From positions 370,501 to 434,500 of the forward strand of contig CANMSD010000003.1 of assembly GCA_947500645.1 (NCBI GenBank): a stretch of 64,000 nt of DNA, written 5' to 3'. This stretch comes from an uncultured Erythrobacter sp. GTDB taxonomy: Bacteria > Pseudomonadota > Alphaproteobacteria > Sphingomonadales > Sphingomonadaceae. The notes beneath the pieces were generated by a model that saw only the letters and a program-made list of their open reading frames with translations, was not told the origin of the DNA and did not search any database. The position numbers and the translations under genes are program-made. Positions 49,085 to 57,277 of the stretch are shown here, in pieces (position 1 is the first letter of the stretch; the number at the start of each line of letters is the position of its first letter).

Positions 49085-50716
49085 CTAGCCATAAAGCGCC
49101 TCCTTGAACGGGGTCATGCCGATGCGGCGGTAGGTGTCGAGGAAGCGTTCTCCCTCCTCGCGCTGTTCGAGATAAACATCGGTGACGGTTTCTACCGCGC
49201 CGACCACGCCGTCCTCATCAAAGCCGGGACCGGTGATTTTCGCGAGGCTGACGTCTTCCGCTTCGCTGCCGCCAAGCGAGAGCTGGTAGTTCTCAGTGCC
49301 CTTCTTATCGACGCCGAGAATGCCGATGTGTCCCGCGTGGTGGTGCCCGCAGGCGTTGATGCAGCCCGAAATTTTGAGCTTCAGCTGGCCAAGTTCCTCG
49401 GTGCGGTTCTTCTTGGCGAAGTTCTCCGAAATCCGCTGAGCCACCGTGATCGAGCGGGCATTGGCGAGCGCGCAGTAATCGAGACCGGGACAGGCGATGA
49501 TATCCTCGATCGTGTCGAGGTTGGGGGCGCCCAGATCGGCCGCCTCCAGCTCGGTCCATAATGCGTGCAAATCGGCAATCCGCACATGCGGCAGGACGAT
49601 ATTCTGCGTGTGCATGACGCGCAGCTCGTCAAAGCTGTATTGCTTCGCCAGCTTCGCCATCAACCGCATTTGATCGCCGGTCGCATCTCCGGGAATGCCG
49701 CCGACCGGCTTCAGCGAGATAACCGCTGAGACGTAGCTGTCATGCTTATGGCGAACGGTGTTGCGGTCGACCCACAGCGCAAAGTCGGGGTCAGAGCGGT
49801 CAACGCTCTTGGGTCCGTCTTCAAACGCGGGATCGGCAAAGAACGGCTTAATCCGCTCCAGCTCAGCCAGAGGCGGCTCAACGCCTTGCTCCAGCAGATG
49901 CGCGAACTCTTCCTCGACCTGGCGGGTGTACTCCTCTGCGCCCATTTCATGGACCAGGATCTTGATGCGCGCCTTGTACTTATTGTCGCGCCGGCCATAG
50001 CGATTGTAGACGCGCAGGCACGCCTCCGCATAGGTAACCAGCTGATCGAGAGGGACAAAATCGCGGATTTGCGGGGCGATCATCGGGGTGCGTCCCATGC
50101 CGCCACCAACATAGAAGCTCGCGCCGATCTCGCCCGCGTCATTCCGAACGATCTGGATGCCAATGTCGTGCAGGCGCATGGCCGCGCGGTCGGTATCGGC
50201 AGCGATCACCGCGATTTTGAACTTGCGCGGCAGATAGGTGAATTCCGGGTGGAAGCTCGACCATTGGCGCAGCAGCTCGGCATAGGGACGCGGATCGATC
50301 AGTTCGTCATGCGCTGCGCCCGCAAAGTGATCGGAGCTGATGTTGCGGATGCAATTGCCGCTGGTCTGGATCGCGTGCATCTCAACCTTGGACAGGTCGG
50401 CGAGAATGTCGGCGGCATCTTCCAGCTTGATCCAATTGTATTGCAGGTTTTGCCGCGTGGTGAAGTGGCCATAACCGCGGTCATATTTGTCCGCGATATC
50501 GCCCAGCGCTATCATCTGCCGCGAGTTGAGCGTGCCATAGGGGATCGCAACGCGCAGCATGTAAGCATGCAGTTGCAGGTACAGACCGTTCATCAAACGC
50601 AGCGGCTTGAACTGGTCTTCGGTTAGCTTGCCATCGAGGCGGCGCTGAGCTTGGTCGCGGAATTCCTCAACGCGGGCGTCGACCATAGCTTGGTCATATG
50701 AATCGTATTTGTACAT
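49085..50716 (-). CDS. cysI: Sulfite reductase hemoprotein (nitrite/sulfite reductase family)
   Basis: The 543-residue enzyme reduces sulfite to sulfide by six electrons at a coupled siroheme and 4Fe-4S cluster. Two ferredoxin-like halves are present. Cluster ligands are visible as C-P-G-L-D-Y-C (C-x5-C) and G-C-I-N-A-C (C-x3-C). The early GHFTTRQNLQYNWI stretch holds siroheme-contacting residues. Context (SUMT for siroheme, APS reductase, DUF934) favours sulfite over nitrite. Its start overlaps the DUF2849 stop by one base. No CysJ flavoprotein is nearby, so ferredoxin may be the donor. Confidence 0.93.
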   Translation of the reverse strand: MYKYDSYDQAMVDARVEEFRDQAQRRLDGKLTEDQFKPLRLMNGLYLQLHAYMLRVAIPYGTLNSRQMIALGDIADKYDRGYGHFTTRQNLQYNWIKLEDAADILADLSKVEMHAIQTSGNCIRNISSDHFAGAAHDELIDPRPYAELLRQWSSFHPEFTYLPRKFKIAVIAADTDRAAMRLHDIGIQIVRNDAGEIGASFYVGGGMGRTPMIAPQIRDFVPLDQLVTYAEACLRVYNRYGRRDNKYKARIKILVHEMGAEEYTRQVEEEFAHLLEQGVEPPLAELERIKPFFADPAFEDGPKSVDRSDPDFALWVDRNTVRHKHDSYVSAVISLKPVGGIPGDATGDQMRLMAKLAKQYSFDELRVMHTQNIVLPHVRIADLHALWTELEAADLGAPNLDTIEDIIACPGLDYCALANARSITVAQRISENFAKKNRTEELGQLKLKISGCINACGHHHAGHIGILGVDKKGTENYQLSLGGSEAEDVSLAKITGPGFDEDGVVGAVETVTDVYLEQREEGERFLDTYRRIGMTPFKEALYG

Positions 50717-51012
50717 TAGATTACCCAGTCCCAGCCGGTTTTGTCTGCGGTCGGCACGGCGAGATCACGCCGCACAGTCGGGCCAAGTGCGCGCACCCGG
50801 TCCTTGATATGAGCAGGCCGCACTCCGTCCTCGGTCTGCGATGCCTCGAGCGCGTAGGGCACATTGACGCGCCGTGCCGCCTCTTCGGTAGCGAGGATCT
50901 GATCGGCAGCATCGCCGACATCGACCGCATCGTGGACGGAGAGTGACCAGGTCTGGCCATTCCACCAGACGACTTCGCCGGTTTTCAGGTCGTTGCCTGT
51001 GAGAATTCTCAT
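50716..51012 (-). CDS. DUF2849 family protein
   Basis: The 98-residue protein matches DUF2849, a small family encoded beside sulfite reductase in alphaproteobacteria. It starts MRILTGNDLKTGEVVWW and carries the AVDVGDAADQILATEEAARR helix (landmark DQILATEEAA). It sits between the SUMT gene and cysI and overlaps both by 1-4 bases. The function is unknown; an assembly or electron-transfer aid for the reductase is only a guess. Confidence 0.88.
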   Translation of the reverse strand: MRILTGNDLKTGEVVWWNGQTWSLSVHDAVDVGDAADQILATEEAARRVNVPYALEASQTEDGVRPAHIKDRVRALGPTVRRDLAVPTADKTGWDWVI

Positions 51013-51779
51013 TGGGTTTCCTCGATTGTGAGGGCTGCAAGAGTGCGGTCATCAAGCCCGGTTTGGCGCGCGGTCACATCGCCGATCACGATCAGGGCTG
51101 GGCTTTTGATCTGAAGGCTGGTGACAAGATCGGGCAGGCCAGCGAGCAATCCGCGAACGACGCGCATTTCGGGGCGTGCAGCGTTTTCGATAATGGCAAC
51201 AGGGACATCCGGCGCAAGGCCGTCTTCCATAAGTTTCTCAGCGATCTGAGGTGCGGTTTTGACGCCCATATAGATCACCAATGTGCGCCCCTTTCCGGCA
51301 AGGCCCGACCAATCCTGATCCGACAGCCCTTTGCACTGGCCCGCAACGAAGCTGACGATGCTGGAGGCGTCGCGATGGGTAAGCGCGATTTGAGCGGCTG
51401 CTGCTGCGCCATTGGCGGCGGAAATGCCGGGCACAATCTCGACCGGAACACCGGCAGCGCGTGCGTCCTCTGCCTCTTCACCGCCGCGTCCGAAAACCAG
51501 CGGATCGCCACCTTTCAGGCGGATCACATCGCGACCCTTCTTGGCCTCGCGGATCAGCAATGCGTTGATGTCATCTTGCGGCAGGGTGTGCCGGGCGCGC
51601 TGTTTCGCAACCGAGATAAACTCTGCCGAGGTGGGCGCCATCGCGAGTATTTCCCGGCTTACCAGCCCGTCATGCACGACCAGCTCAGCGTTTTCGAGCA
51701 ATCGCGCGGCGCGCAGGGTCAGCAGGTCGGGATCACCCGGGCCCGCGCCCACCAGATAGATTGTGCCTGTGTTTTCCAT
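51009..51779 (-). CDS. cobA: Uroporphyrinogen-III C-methyltransferase (SUMT)
   Basis: The 256-residue SAM enzyme methylates uroporphyrinogen III to precorrin-2 on the way to siroheme. Motifs: YLVGAGPGDPDLLTLRA at the start, RLKGGDPLVFGRGGEE, and VPGISAANGAA. It lacks the CysG N-terminal dehydrogenase/ferrochelatase domain, so later siroheme steps must be encoded elsewhere. It heads the minus-strand sulfur operon, and the siroheme is needed by the sulfite reductase downstream. Confidence 0.95.
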   Translation of the reverse strand: MENTGTIYLVGAGPGDPDLLTLRAARLLENAELVVHDGLVSREILAMAPTSAEFISVAKQRARHTLPQDDINALLIREAKKGRDVIRLKGGDPLVFGRGGEEAEDARAAGVPVEIVPGISAANGAAAAAQIALTHRDASSIVSFVAGQCKGLSDQDWSGLAGKGRTLVIYMGVKTAPQIAEKLMEDGLAPDVPVAIIENAARPEMRVVRGLLAGLPDLVTSLQIKSPALIVIGDVTARQTGLDDRTLAALTIEETQ

Positions 51780-51876
51780 GGGAGCGAAATGGGCCGCCAG
51801 CCGCCATCGCGCCAGTGAGAATGGATTTGCGCGCCTTTAGCAAAGCTATTGCAGGCGCTTGTAACGGCTAGTCCGC

Positions 51877-53016
51877 CTAGGTTTTGCCCAGTGGCTTGCT
51901 CGATGACTTGCTTGGTGACTTGCTCGGTGATTTACCTTGCGACATGGCCTCTATCAGCCGGTCCATCTGTTCGTTCGCCCGCAAGTTCAGATCGCGCTGT
52001 GGGAATGGAATTTCGACATCGTGCTCCTTAAAGAGCTGCCACATTCTCTTGTAGACATCGGAACGGATGTTCGCGAGGCCTTCCTCTGGGTCCTGGATCC
52101 AGAAACGCACATCAAAATCTACCGAACTGTCACCGAAGCCTATGATGTTCACGCGCGGCTTGGGAGACTTCTGAATTCGGTCAGTCTCCTCGACCGCTTG
52201 ATAGAGCAGCTTTTCGACGAGCTCCAGGTCGCTGCCATAGGACACGCCGACCGGCGCTTTTACGCGTACATCGCGTGAGGAATAGGACCAGTTTACCACC
52301 TGATTGATCATCAGGTTTTCGTTCGGAATCAGATATTCGGTCTGGTCGCGCGTAATCACTGAAATTGCGCGAATGCCGATCTTCCTGATCTGTCCGAAGC
52401 TCTCGGTGCCAGCCTGATCGGTTACCGAGATCACGTCGCCCGGCTTGATCGACTTGTCCATCAGCAACAGGATGCCGGAGATCAGGTTACCGAAGGTCTT
52501 CTGCAGGCCGAAACCGATCGCCAGGCCGAACGCCCCGCCGAAAAAGGCCAGCGCGGTCAAATCGATGCCCAGCAGGTCGATGCCGATCAGGAACGCCGCC
52601 GCCCAGATGATCATCGTGCTGATCTTCTCGGCCAGCAGACGCTGCGTCGAATCCAGCTTCGTCGCGCGGCGCAGCAGGTTGCGGCTGAACCGGATTGCCA
52701 GCCATGCGCCGACAATCACCAGAGCGATAACACTGATCACGAGCAATATGTCGAATACGGACACGCGCATATCGCCAACCGACAGCGCCCATGCGTCAAG
52801 CGTGTCGATGACCGAGCCGACCGTCTCACTGCGGGAAGAGAGGCCCTCCTTGATCCCGTCTGCGGCGATGACGCTTGCTTCTTCTGCGGGCGCTTCTTCT
52901 GCGAGGCTCCATGCCTGGCCGGGCTGCGTCGGCTCGATTATGGGCGTGGCATCAGCCGCCGGCTGAGAGCTGGTTTCGGCTGTATTCTCGCCTGCTGGGG
53001 CAGTGGCAGTCGTCAT
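51877..53016 (-). CDS. MscS family mechanosensitive channel
   Basis: The 379-residue membrane protein has a soluble, Ala/Glu/Pro-rich N-terminal region (about 1-85), then three helices. The third, pore-lining helix region is ALAFFGGAFGLAIGFGLQKTFGN (landmark GLAIGFGLQKTFGN). The MscS beta and alpha/beta domains follow. The C-terminal tail contains SPSKSPSKSSSK repeats. It should open on osmotic down-shift. It starts within the end of metC (overlap of four bases), an unexpected partner. Confidence 0.92.
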   Translation of the reverse strand: MTTATAPAGENTAETSSQPAADATPIIEPTQPGQAWSLAEEAPAEEASVIAADGIKEGLSSRSETVGSVIDTLDAWALSVGDMRVSVFDILLVISVIALVIVGAWLAIRFSRNLLRRATKLDSTQRLLAEKISTMIIWAAAFLIGIDLLGIDLTALAFFGGAFGLAIGFGLQKTFGNLISGILLLMDKSIKPGDVISVTDQAGTESFGQIRKIGIRAISVITRDQTEYLIPNENLMINQVVNWSYSSRDVRVKAPVGVSYGSDLELVEKLLYQAVEETDRIQKSPKPRVNIIGFGDSSVDFDVRFWIQDPEEGLANIRSDVYKRMWQLFKEHDVEIPFPQRDLNLRANEQMDRLIEAMSQGKSPSKSPSKSSSKPLGKT

Positions 53017-54221
53017 GCGTTTTTCAATTCGGCAAAGCCTGCTTCTAGGTCGGCGATCAGGTCCGCCGGGTCTTCAAGTCCGATCGATAGGCGAATGCTC
53101 ATCGCTGCGCCACCACCTTGGTCCGCGCACGGCACAGCCATGGCGTTTCGGATCGGTGCGGCGTCATAGGCCAGAGCGAGGCTCTCATATCCTCCCCAGC
53201 TATATCCGATCCCGAACAGCTCCAGACGGTCGACAAAGGCGGCCCGGCCTTCAGGAATGGCGTCGGCCAGAGTGAAGCTGAACAGTCCGCAGCCGCCGGT
53301 GAAATCGCGCTTCCAGAGATCGTATCCGGCATCGCCTTCCAGCGCAGGGCAGTGAATTGCGGCGACTTCGGGCCGGTCGCGCAGCCATTTGGCGATGGTG
53401 AGCGCACTTTGAAGGCCACGCTCAAGCCGCACGCCCATGGTCCGCAATCCGCGCAATGCGAGCGCCGCATCATCGGGAGAGACGACATTGCCCATCTGCA
53501 CGCTGGTGCGGCGAAGCGCGCGATAATAGCGCTCTCCGGCGCCTGCACTGCCCATCATCAGGTCGGAATGTCCGCCGACATGTTTGGTCAGGCTCATCAC
53601 CGAAATGTCGCATCCACGCTCCAAGGCGGGAAAGCCGATTGCGCTAGCCCAGGTGTTGTCGATCAGGCTGACGGCGTCCTTCTCGCGCGCAATGCGGGTC
53701 AGCTCGGGAATGTCGCAGACTTCCATCGTCAGGCTGCCGGGGCTTTCGAGCCACACCGCCTTGGTCCGCTTGCAAAACAACGCTTCGTAAGCGGTGATAT
53801 CGAGTGGATCGAAGAAGCGCGCTTCCACGCCCCAGCGCTTCAGGAAACCGGTCGCCATCACGCGCGATGGTTCGTAGGAATTGTCGCTGATCAGCAGCAC
53901 GTCGCCGGGGTTGAGCACGCTCAGCAGCGCGCCGTTGATCGCCGCCACACCGCTGGGATAGAGCATGGTGCCCGCCGCGCCCGGCTCCAGTTGCGTCAGC
54001 GCCTCGGCCAGCGCCCATTGCGTCGGGGCGCCCTGACGTCCGTAATAGAACTTGCCGTCTTTGCCTTGCGGTCCGCCAGCCTTGCGATCGGCTTCACAAG
54101 CGTAGAGATGCGTACTCGCGCGCCACACCGGCGGATTGACGACCTGCCCGGTCCATTCCTCGCGCCGTCCCGCGCCGACCAGCCTTGTGCCAGGCCCTTT
54201 GCCGTCTGTATTGCCAGCCAT
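53013..54221 (-). CDS. metC: Cystathionine beta-lyase
   Basis: The 402-residue PLP enzyme of the Cys/Met metabolism family cuts cystathionine to homocysteine, pyruvate and ammonia. PLP Lys lies in SLTKHVGGHSDLM. The YGRQGAPTQWALAEAL stretch near residue 60 and the WGVEARFFDPLD region match the MetC group rather than cystathionine gamma-synthase. The next gene, the sulfurtransferase, ends at the base directly upstream. Confidence 0.92.
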   Translation of the reverse strand: MAGNTDGKGPGTRLVGAGRREEWTGQVVNPPVWRASTHLYACEADRKAGGPQGKDGKFYYGRQGAPTQWALAEALTQLEPGAAGTMLYPSGVAAINGALLSVLNPGDVLLISDNSYEPSRVMATGFLKRWGVEARFFDPLDITAYEALFCKRTKAVWLESPGSLTMEVCDIPELTRIAREKDAVSLIDNTWASAIGFPALERGCDISVMSLTKHVGGHSDLMMGSAGAGERYYRALRRTSVQMGNVVSPDDAALALRGLRTMGVRLERGLQSALTIAKWLRDRPEVAAIHCPALEGDAGYDLWKRDFTGGCGLFSFTLADAIPEGRAAFVDRLELFGIGYSWGGYESLALAYDAAPIRNAMAVPCADQGGGAAMSIRLSIGLEDPADLIADLEAGFAELKNA

Positions 54222-55079
54222 CTACGCCTTTGTCCCTGTTTCCTTTGGCGTGCTGGGATCGCCGCCCCAATCCGACCAGCTGCCATCGTAAAGCGCCCAA
54301 TCGCTCTTGCCGATCAGCGCGAGCGCGAACAGCAACACGCTGGCGGTAACCCCGCTACCGCAAGTGGTGACAATGGGCCGATCAAGATCGATCCCTGCAG
54401 TTTCGAACACAGTTCTTAGATCGCCTGGTGATTTGAACGTGCCATCGTCCTTGAACACCTCGCGGAACGGAAGGTTGTAAGAGCCAGGAATGCGCCCGCC
54501 TTCCACACCGTGCACAGGATCAGCGCCTGCGCCTTCGAAGCGATCTTTGGCCCGCGCATCAAGTATTTGTTCTGCCTGCGTTTTCAGATTGGCGAGTATA
54601 TCCGCCTTCATACGCAGGCGGTTGGGCGAGTTGAGACGAGGGGAAGAACCGGGGTTAATGTCTGGCTCGCTGCTTTCGAGCGGACGCCCTTCTGCACGCC
54701 ATTTGGCGAGGCCGCCGTCGAGCAAAGCTACTGAGCCAATGCCGAAGGCGGCGAACAGGTACCAGGCGCGGGCCGCGCTCTTTATTGCGCTGTCGTCATA
54801 GATCACGATCCGGTCGTTCGGCTCGATACCCAGCTCGGACATTCGCGCAGCAAACTGATCGGCGCGCGGCAGGGCGGAAGGGACTTCGGACGTTTCATCT
54901 TTCAGGTTGCCCAGATTCATGAACCGCGCGCCCGGAACATGCGCTGCCGCAAATTCGGCCCGGGCATCGCGATTTGCAGCGGGCAGATGCAACGAAGCAT
55001 CGACCACCACCAGGCCATCGAAGTCGAGCGCGTCCGCAAGCCAATCGGTGCTGACAAGTTGTCCGGGTAATTCAACCAT
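54222..55079 (-). CDS. sseA: 3-mercaptopyruvate sulfurtransferase
   Basis: The 285-residue tandem rhodanese protein moves sulfur from 3-mercaptopyruvate to a thiol acceptor. The active Cys240 is in TTCGSGVTAS; the CGSGVT loop is typical of mercaptopyruvate sulfurtransferases, while rhodaneses have CRKG-like loops. The inactive N-terminal domain begins VSTDWLADAL. It stands directly upstream of metC with no gap and is probably read with it. Confidence 0.93.
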   Translation of the reverse strand: MVELPGQLVSTDWLADALDFDGLVVVDASLHLPAANRDARAEFAAAHVPGARFMNLGNLKDETSEVPSALPRADQFAARMSELGIEPNDRIVIYDDSAIKSAARAWYLFAAFGIGSVALLDGGLAKWRAEGRPLESSEPDINPGSSPRLNSPNRLRMKADILANLKTQAEQILDARAKDRFEGAGADPVHGVEGGRIPGSYNLPFREVFKDDGTFKSPGDLRTVFETAGIDLDRPIVTTCGSGVTASVLLFALALIGKSDWALYDGSWSDWGGDPSTPKETGTKA

Positions 55080-55125
55080 CGCCCGATGCGGTAGCGCGAC
55101 TGAGAGCCCCCGCCAAGCCTGTGCC

Positions 55126-56397
55126 TTAAGCCGGTTGGATATCGAGCTCGCGCGCCCGCAGGCCAGGTATGCCGCCCGGCGGCGTGTTGAGCGGGATCGG
55201 ATGCAGCCGCGTCGAGCTGGCCGCGCTCGGCTGGCCGATCACATAGTGGCGCGTCACCGGCTCACCATTGGCTTGCGTCACTGTCACCTGCAGCAGCGGT
55301 ACGAACAGGGGTGTATTGCCTTGGCGCAGGACTTGCAGCTTGGCGGTCGGCAATTGCGCCTGGCCGGAGATCGCGTGGCTCTTGTTCGGGCCGATGCGCG
55401 CAATCTGCTCTGGGTCCGGCCGGTCAAAGGCAAGTCCGCCGGGGTTCTGAGCCCCTGCCTGAGCGCTTGTAAGGATCGCTGAGACGGAGACATCGCGCAC
55501 GGCGCCGTCGGTGCGATTGGCGAGTATCAGGCGGTAATCCACCGTGAAATTCATGACGCTGCGCGTGGCGCGCACAATCTCCAGCTCGATATCGATGCGG
55601 GCCGGAGCGTTGGCTGGCATGAGCGGAGCGGGTTCTTCTGGCGCCGCTGGCACCGGCTTTGCCGCTGGGCTTTCCTTTCGAGGGGCAGGGGCAACGGGCA
55701 CTTGCGGGCGTTCGATTTCCGGCACGCTGACCTCTGCTTGGCGGCGGCGCAGGAACAGCAATCCCGCGATCAGCGCCGCCAGCACGGCGAGGCCGCCTGC
55801 GATCCACGCCCACACCGGTATGGTGCTCGCAATTTCCTGATCTGTGCCTTCCAGCGCAGGTGCGGCATCGGTTTGCGGCACTGGAATATCACCCGACGTG
55901 TCCAGCCCCGGAATGCCATTCGCCTGTGCCGCTGGCGCATCAGCCGAGATGGGAGCCGCTGGCACAGGCGCGCCGGGCGGTCGCACGGCGGGCGCGCCTG
56001 TTGGACGGGCTGTCGGTGCGCCTGGCGTCGGGCCGGTTGTGATGGTCGGCAGTGGTTGGATCGTCGGTGAACCAGTTGTCACCGGGTCAGTTGCGGCTGG
56101 AGATGCCGTATCGGCGGGGCTCAATGTCGGCGCAATGCTCGGCGTTGCCGCGGGAGTTGGCACTGGAGTGGGTGTTGGTGTCGGTTGCGTGATCACCCGA
56201 GGGGCGAGCGGCGCTGGGCCGGTATCGTCGGCTGGTCCCTCCACCTCAGGACGCGAGGTCGGTGTCGGTGTAGCTGTGGGCAGCGTAAACCCGCCGGGCG
56301 AAGCGACCACCATATGCGGCGCGCCCAGGGATGCAGCTAGAGCGAGCGTCGCCGTGCTCAGGGCAAGTGTGTGCAAAAGGCGATTACGGGCGGGCAT
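55126..56397 (-). CDS. Signal-anchored protein with Pro/Thr-rich region and C-terminal cytosolic domain
   Basis: This 423-residue protein is not recognised. It has a signal peptide (residues 1 to about 32), a 150-residue Pro/Thr/Ala low-complexity section (TPTPTPVPTPAATPS-type runs), one membrane helix (about 194-216) followed by RRRQ, a second Pro-rich linker and a beta-rich C-terminal domain of about 150 residues (IDIELEIVRATRSVMNFTVDY; landmarks IELEIVRATRS and LILANRTDGAV). The Arg run after the helix suggests that the C-terminal domain is cytoplasmic. The domain looks immunoglobulin-like, but this is uncertain. Confidence 0.6.
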   Translation of the reverse strand: MPARNRLLHTLALSTATLALAASLGAPHMVVASPGGFTLPTATPTPTSRPEVEGPADDTGPAPLAPRVITQPTPTPTPVPTPAATPSIAPTLSPADTASPAATDPVTTGSPTIQPLPTITTGPTPGAPTARPTGAPAVRPPGAPVPAAPISADAPAAQANGIPGLDTSGDIPVPQTDAAPALEGTDQEIASTIPVWAWIAGGLAVLAALIAGLLFLRRRQAEVSVPEIERPQVPVAPAPRKESPAAKPVPAAPEEPAPLMPANAPARIDIELEIVRATRSVMNFTVDYRLILANRTDGAVRDVSVSAILTSAQAGAQNPGGLAFDRPDPEQIARIGPNKSHAISGQAQLPTAKLQVLRQGNTPLFVPLLQVTVTQANGEPVTRHYVIGQPSAASSTRLHPIPLNTPPGGIPGLRARELDIQPA

Positions 56398-56547
56398 TTG
56401 TCGTTCGGGGTGTTTTCAGGTCATCATCTTTGAATGGATCACGGCGAATTGTCGCTACAATGCGCGTGAGAGCCTGACATAGAACTTAACGCTCTCGCGT
56501 CCAGCTTGTCGCTTGCACGGACCGCGTTTTCGCGGCAACAGCGCGGC

Positions 56548-57018
56548 ATGGAAAGCACACCTGAAACATCGCCAGCACCCGCCTTTCTCGGCAAGGATAC
56601 GCCCCTGCCGAACTCTCCGGAAGAGGCCGTGCTCGATTACGTGCCCAATCCGCGCCAGGGCTCGCTTTATATGGTGCGTTTTGCCGCGCCGGAGTTCACT
56701 TCGCTGTGCCCGGTGACGAACCAGCCTGATTTCGCGCATCTGGTGATCGACTATGCGCCGGGTGAGACGATTGTCGAATCCAAGAGCCTGAAGCTGTTTC
56801 TCGGCTCATTCCGCAACCACAATGGCTTTCACGAGGATGTGACGGTCGGCATTGGCCATCGGCTGGCCGAAGAGATGCAGCCGAAATGGCTCCGCATAGG
56901 CGGATATTGGTATCCGCGCGGCGGCATCCCGATCGATGTGTTCTGGCAGACCGGAGCCGCACCCGAAGGGCTGTGGGTGCCGGATCAGGGCGTGCAACCC
57001 TATCGCGGGCGTGGGTGA
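56548..57018 (+). CDS. queF: NADPH-dependent 7-cyano-7-deazaguanine reductase
   Basis: The 156-residue type I QueF reduces preQ0 to preQ1 in queuosine synthesis. The nucleophile Cys54 lies in [16 protein letters not shown], the catalytic Asp follows in the same block, and the NADPH motif [15 protein letters not shown] is complete. ATG 56548 gives the family start; a 14-codon longer frame has no family support. It is divergent from the anchored protein gene. No other queuosine gene is in the window. Confidence 0.95.
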   Translation: MESTPETSPAPAFLGKDTPLPNSPEEAVLDYVPNPRQGSLYMVRFAAPEFTSLCPVTNQPDFAHLVIDYAPGETIVESKSLKLFLGSFRNHNGFHEDVTVGIGHRLAEEMQPKWLRIGGYWYPRGGIPIDVFWQTGAAPEGLWVPDQGVQPYRGRG

Positions 57019-57249
57019 TTAGCGCCGCAACCAGGCTGGCGACCACGCTGTCAGTAAGAAGATGACTCTTTCAATCCTGTTGATCAGATTGCTCCGCACC
57101 CTCAACAATCTATTGCTTCGCGAGGATGCCGTCTGCCAGACTCACTTTCGGATCAAATCTCGATTCGAAAAATTCGCTTTTGGGGGCGAGTGACAATGGG
57201 GCGGTCGCCAATCCGCTGACAAATCAGATCATTCGGGGTCGCACTCTGC

Positions 57250-57270
57250 CTCCATCTGAAAATGATGGAG
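57250..57270 (+). promoter_or_regulatory. Hairpin that covers the ribosome binding site of the adhesin gene
   Basis: CTCCATC (57250-57256) is the exact complement of GATGGAG (57264-57270), which holds the GGAG ribosome binding site eight bases before ATG 57278. The loop is seven bases. A 7 bp stem at this place could lower translation and respond to temperature or a binding factor. No thermometer motif is claimed. Confidence 0.45.
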
Positions 57271-57277
57271 AAAATTT

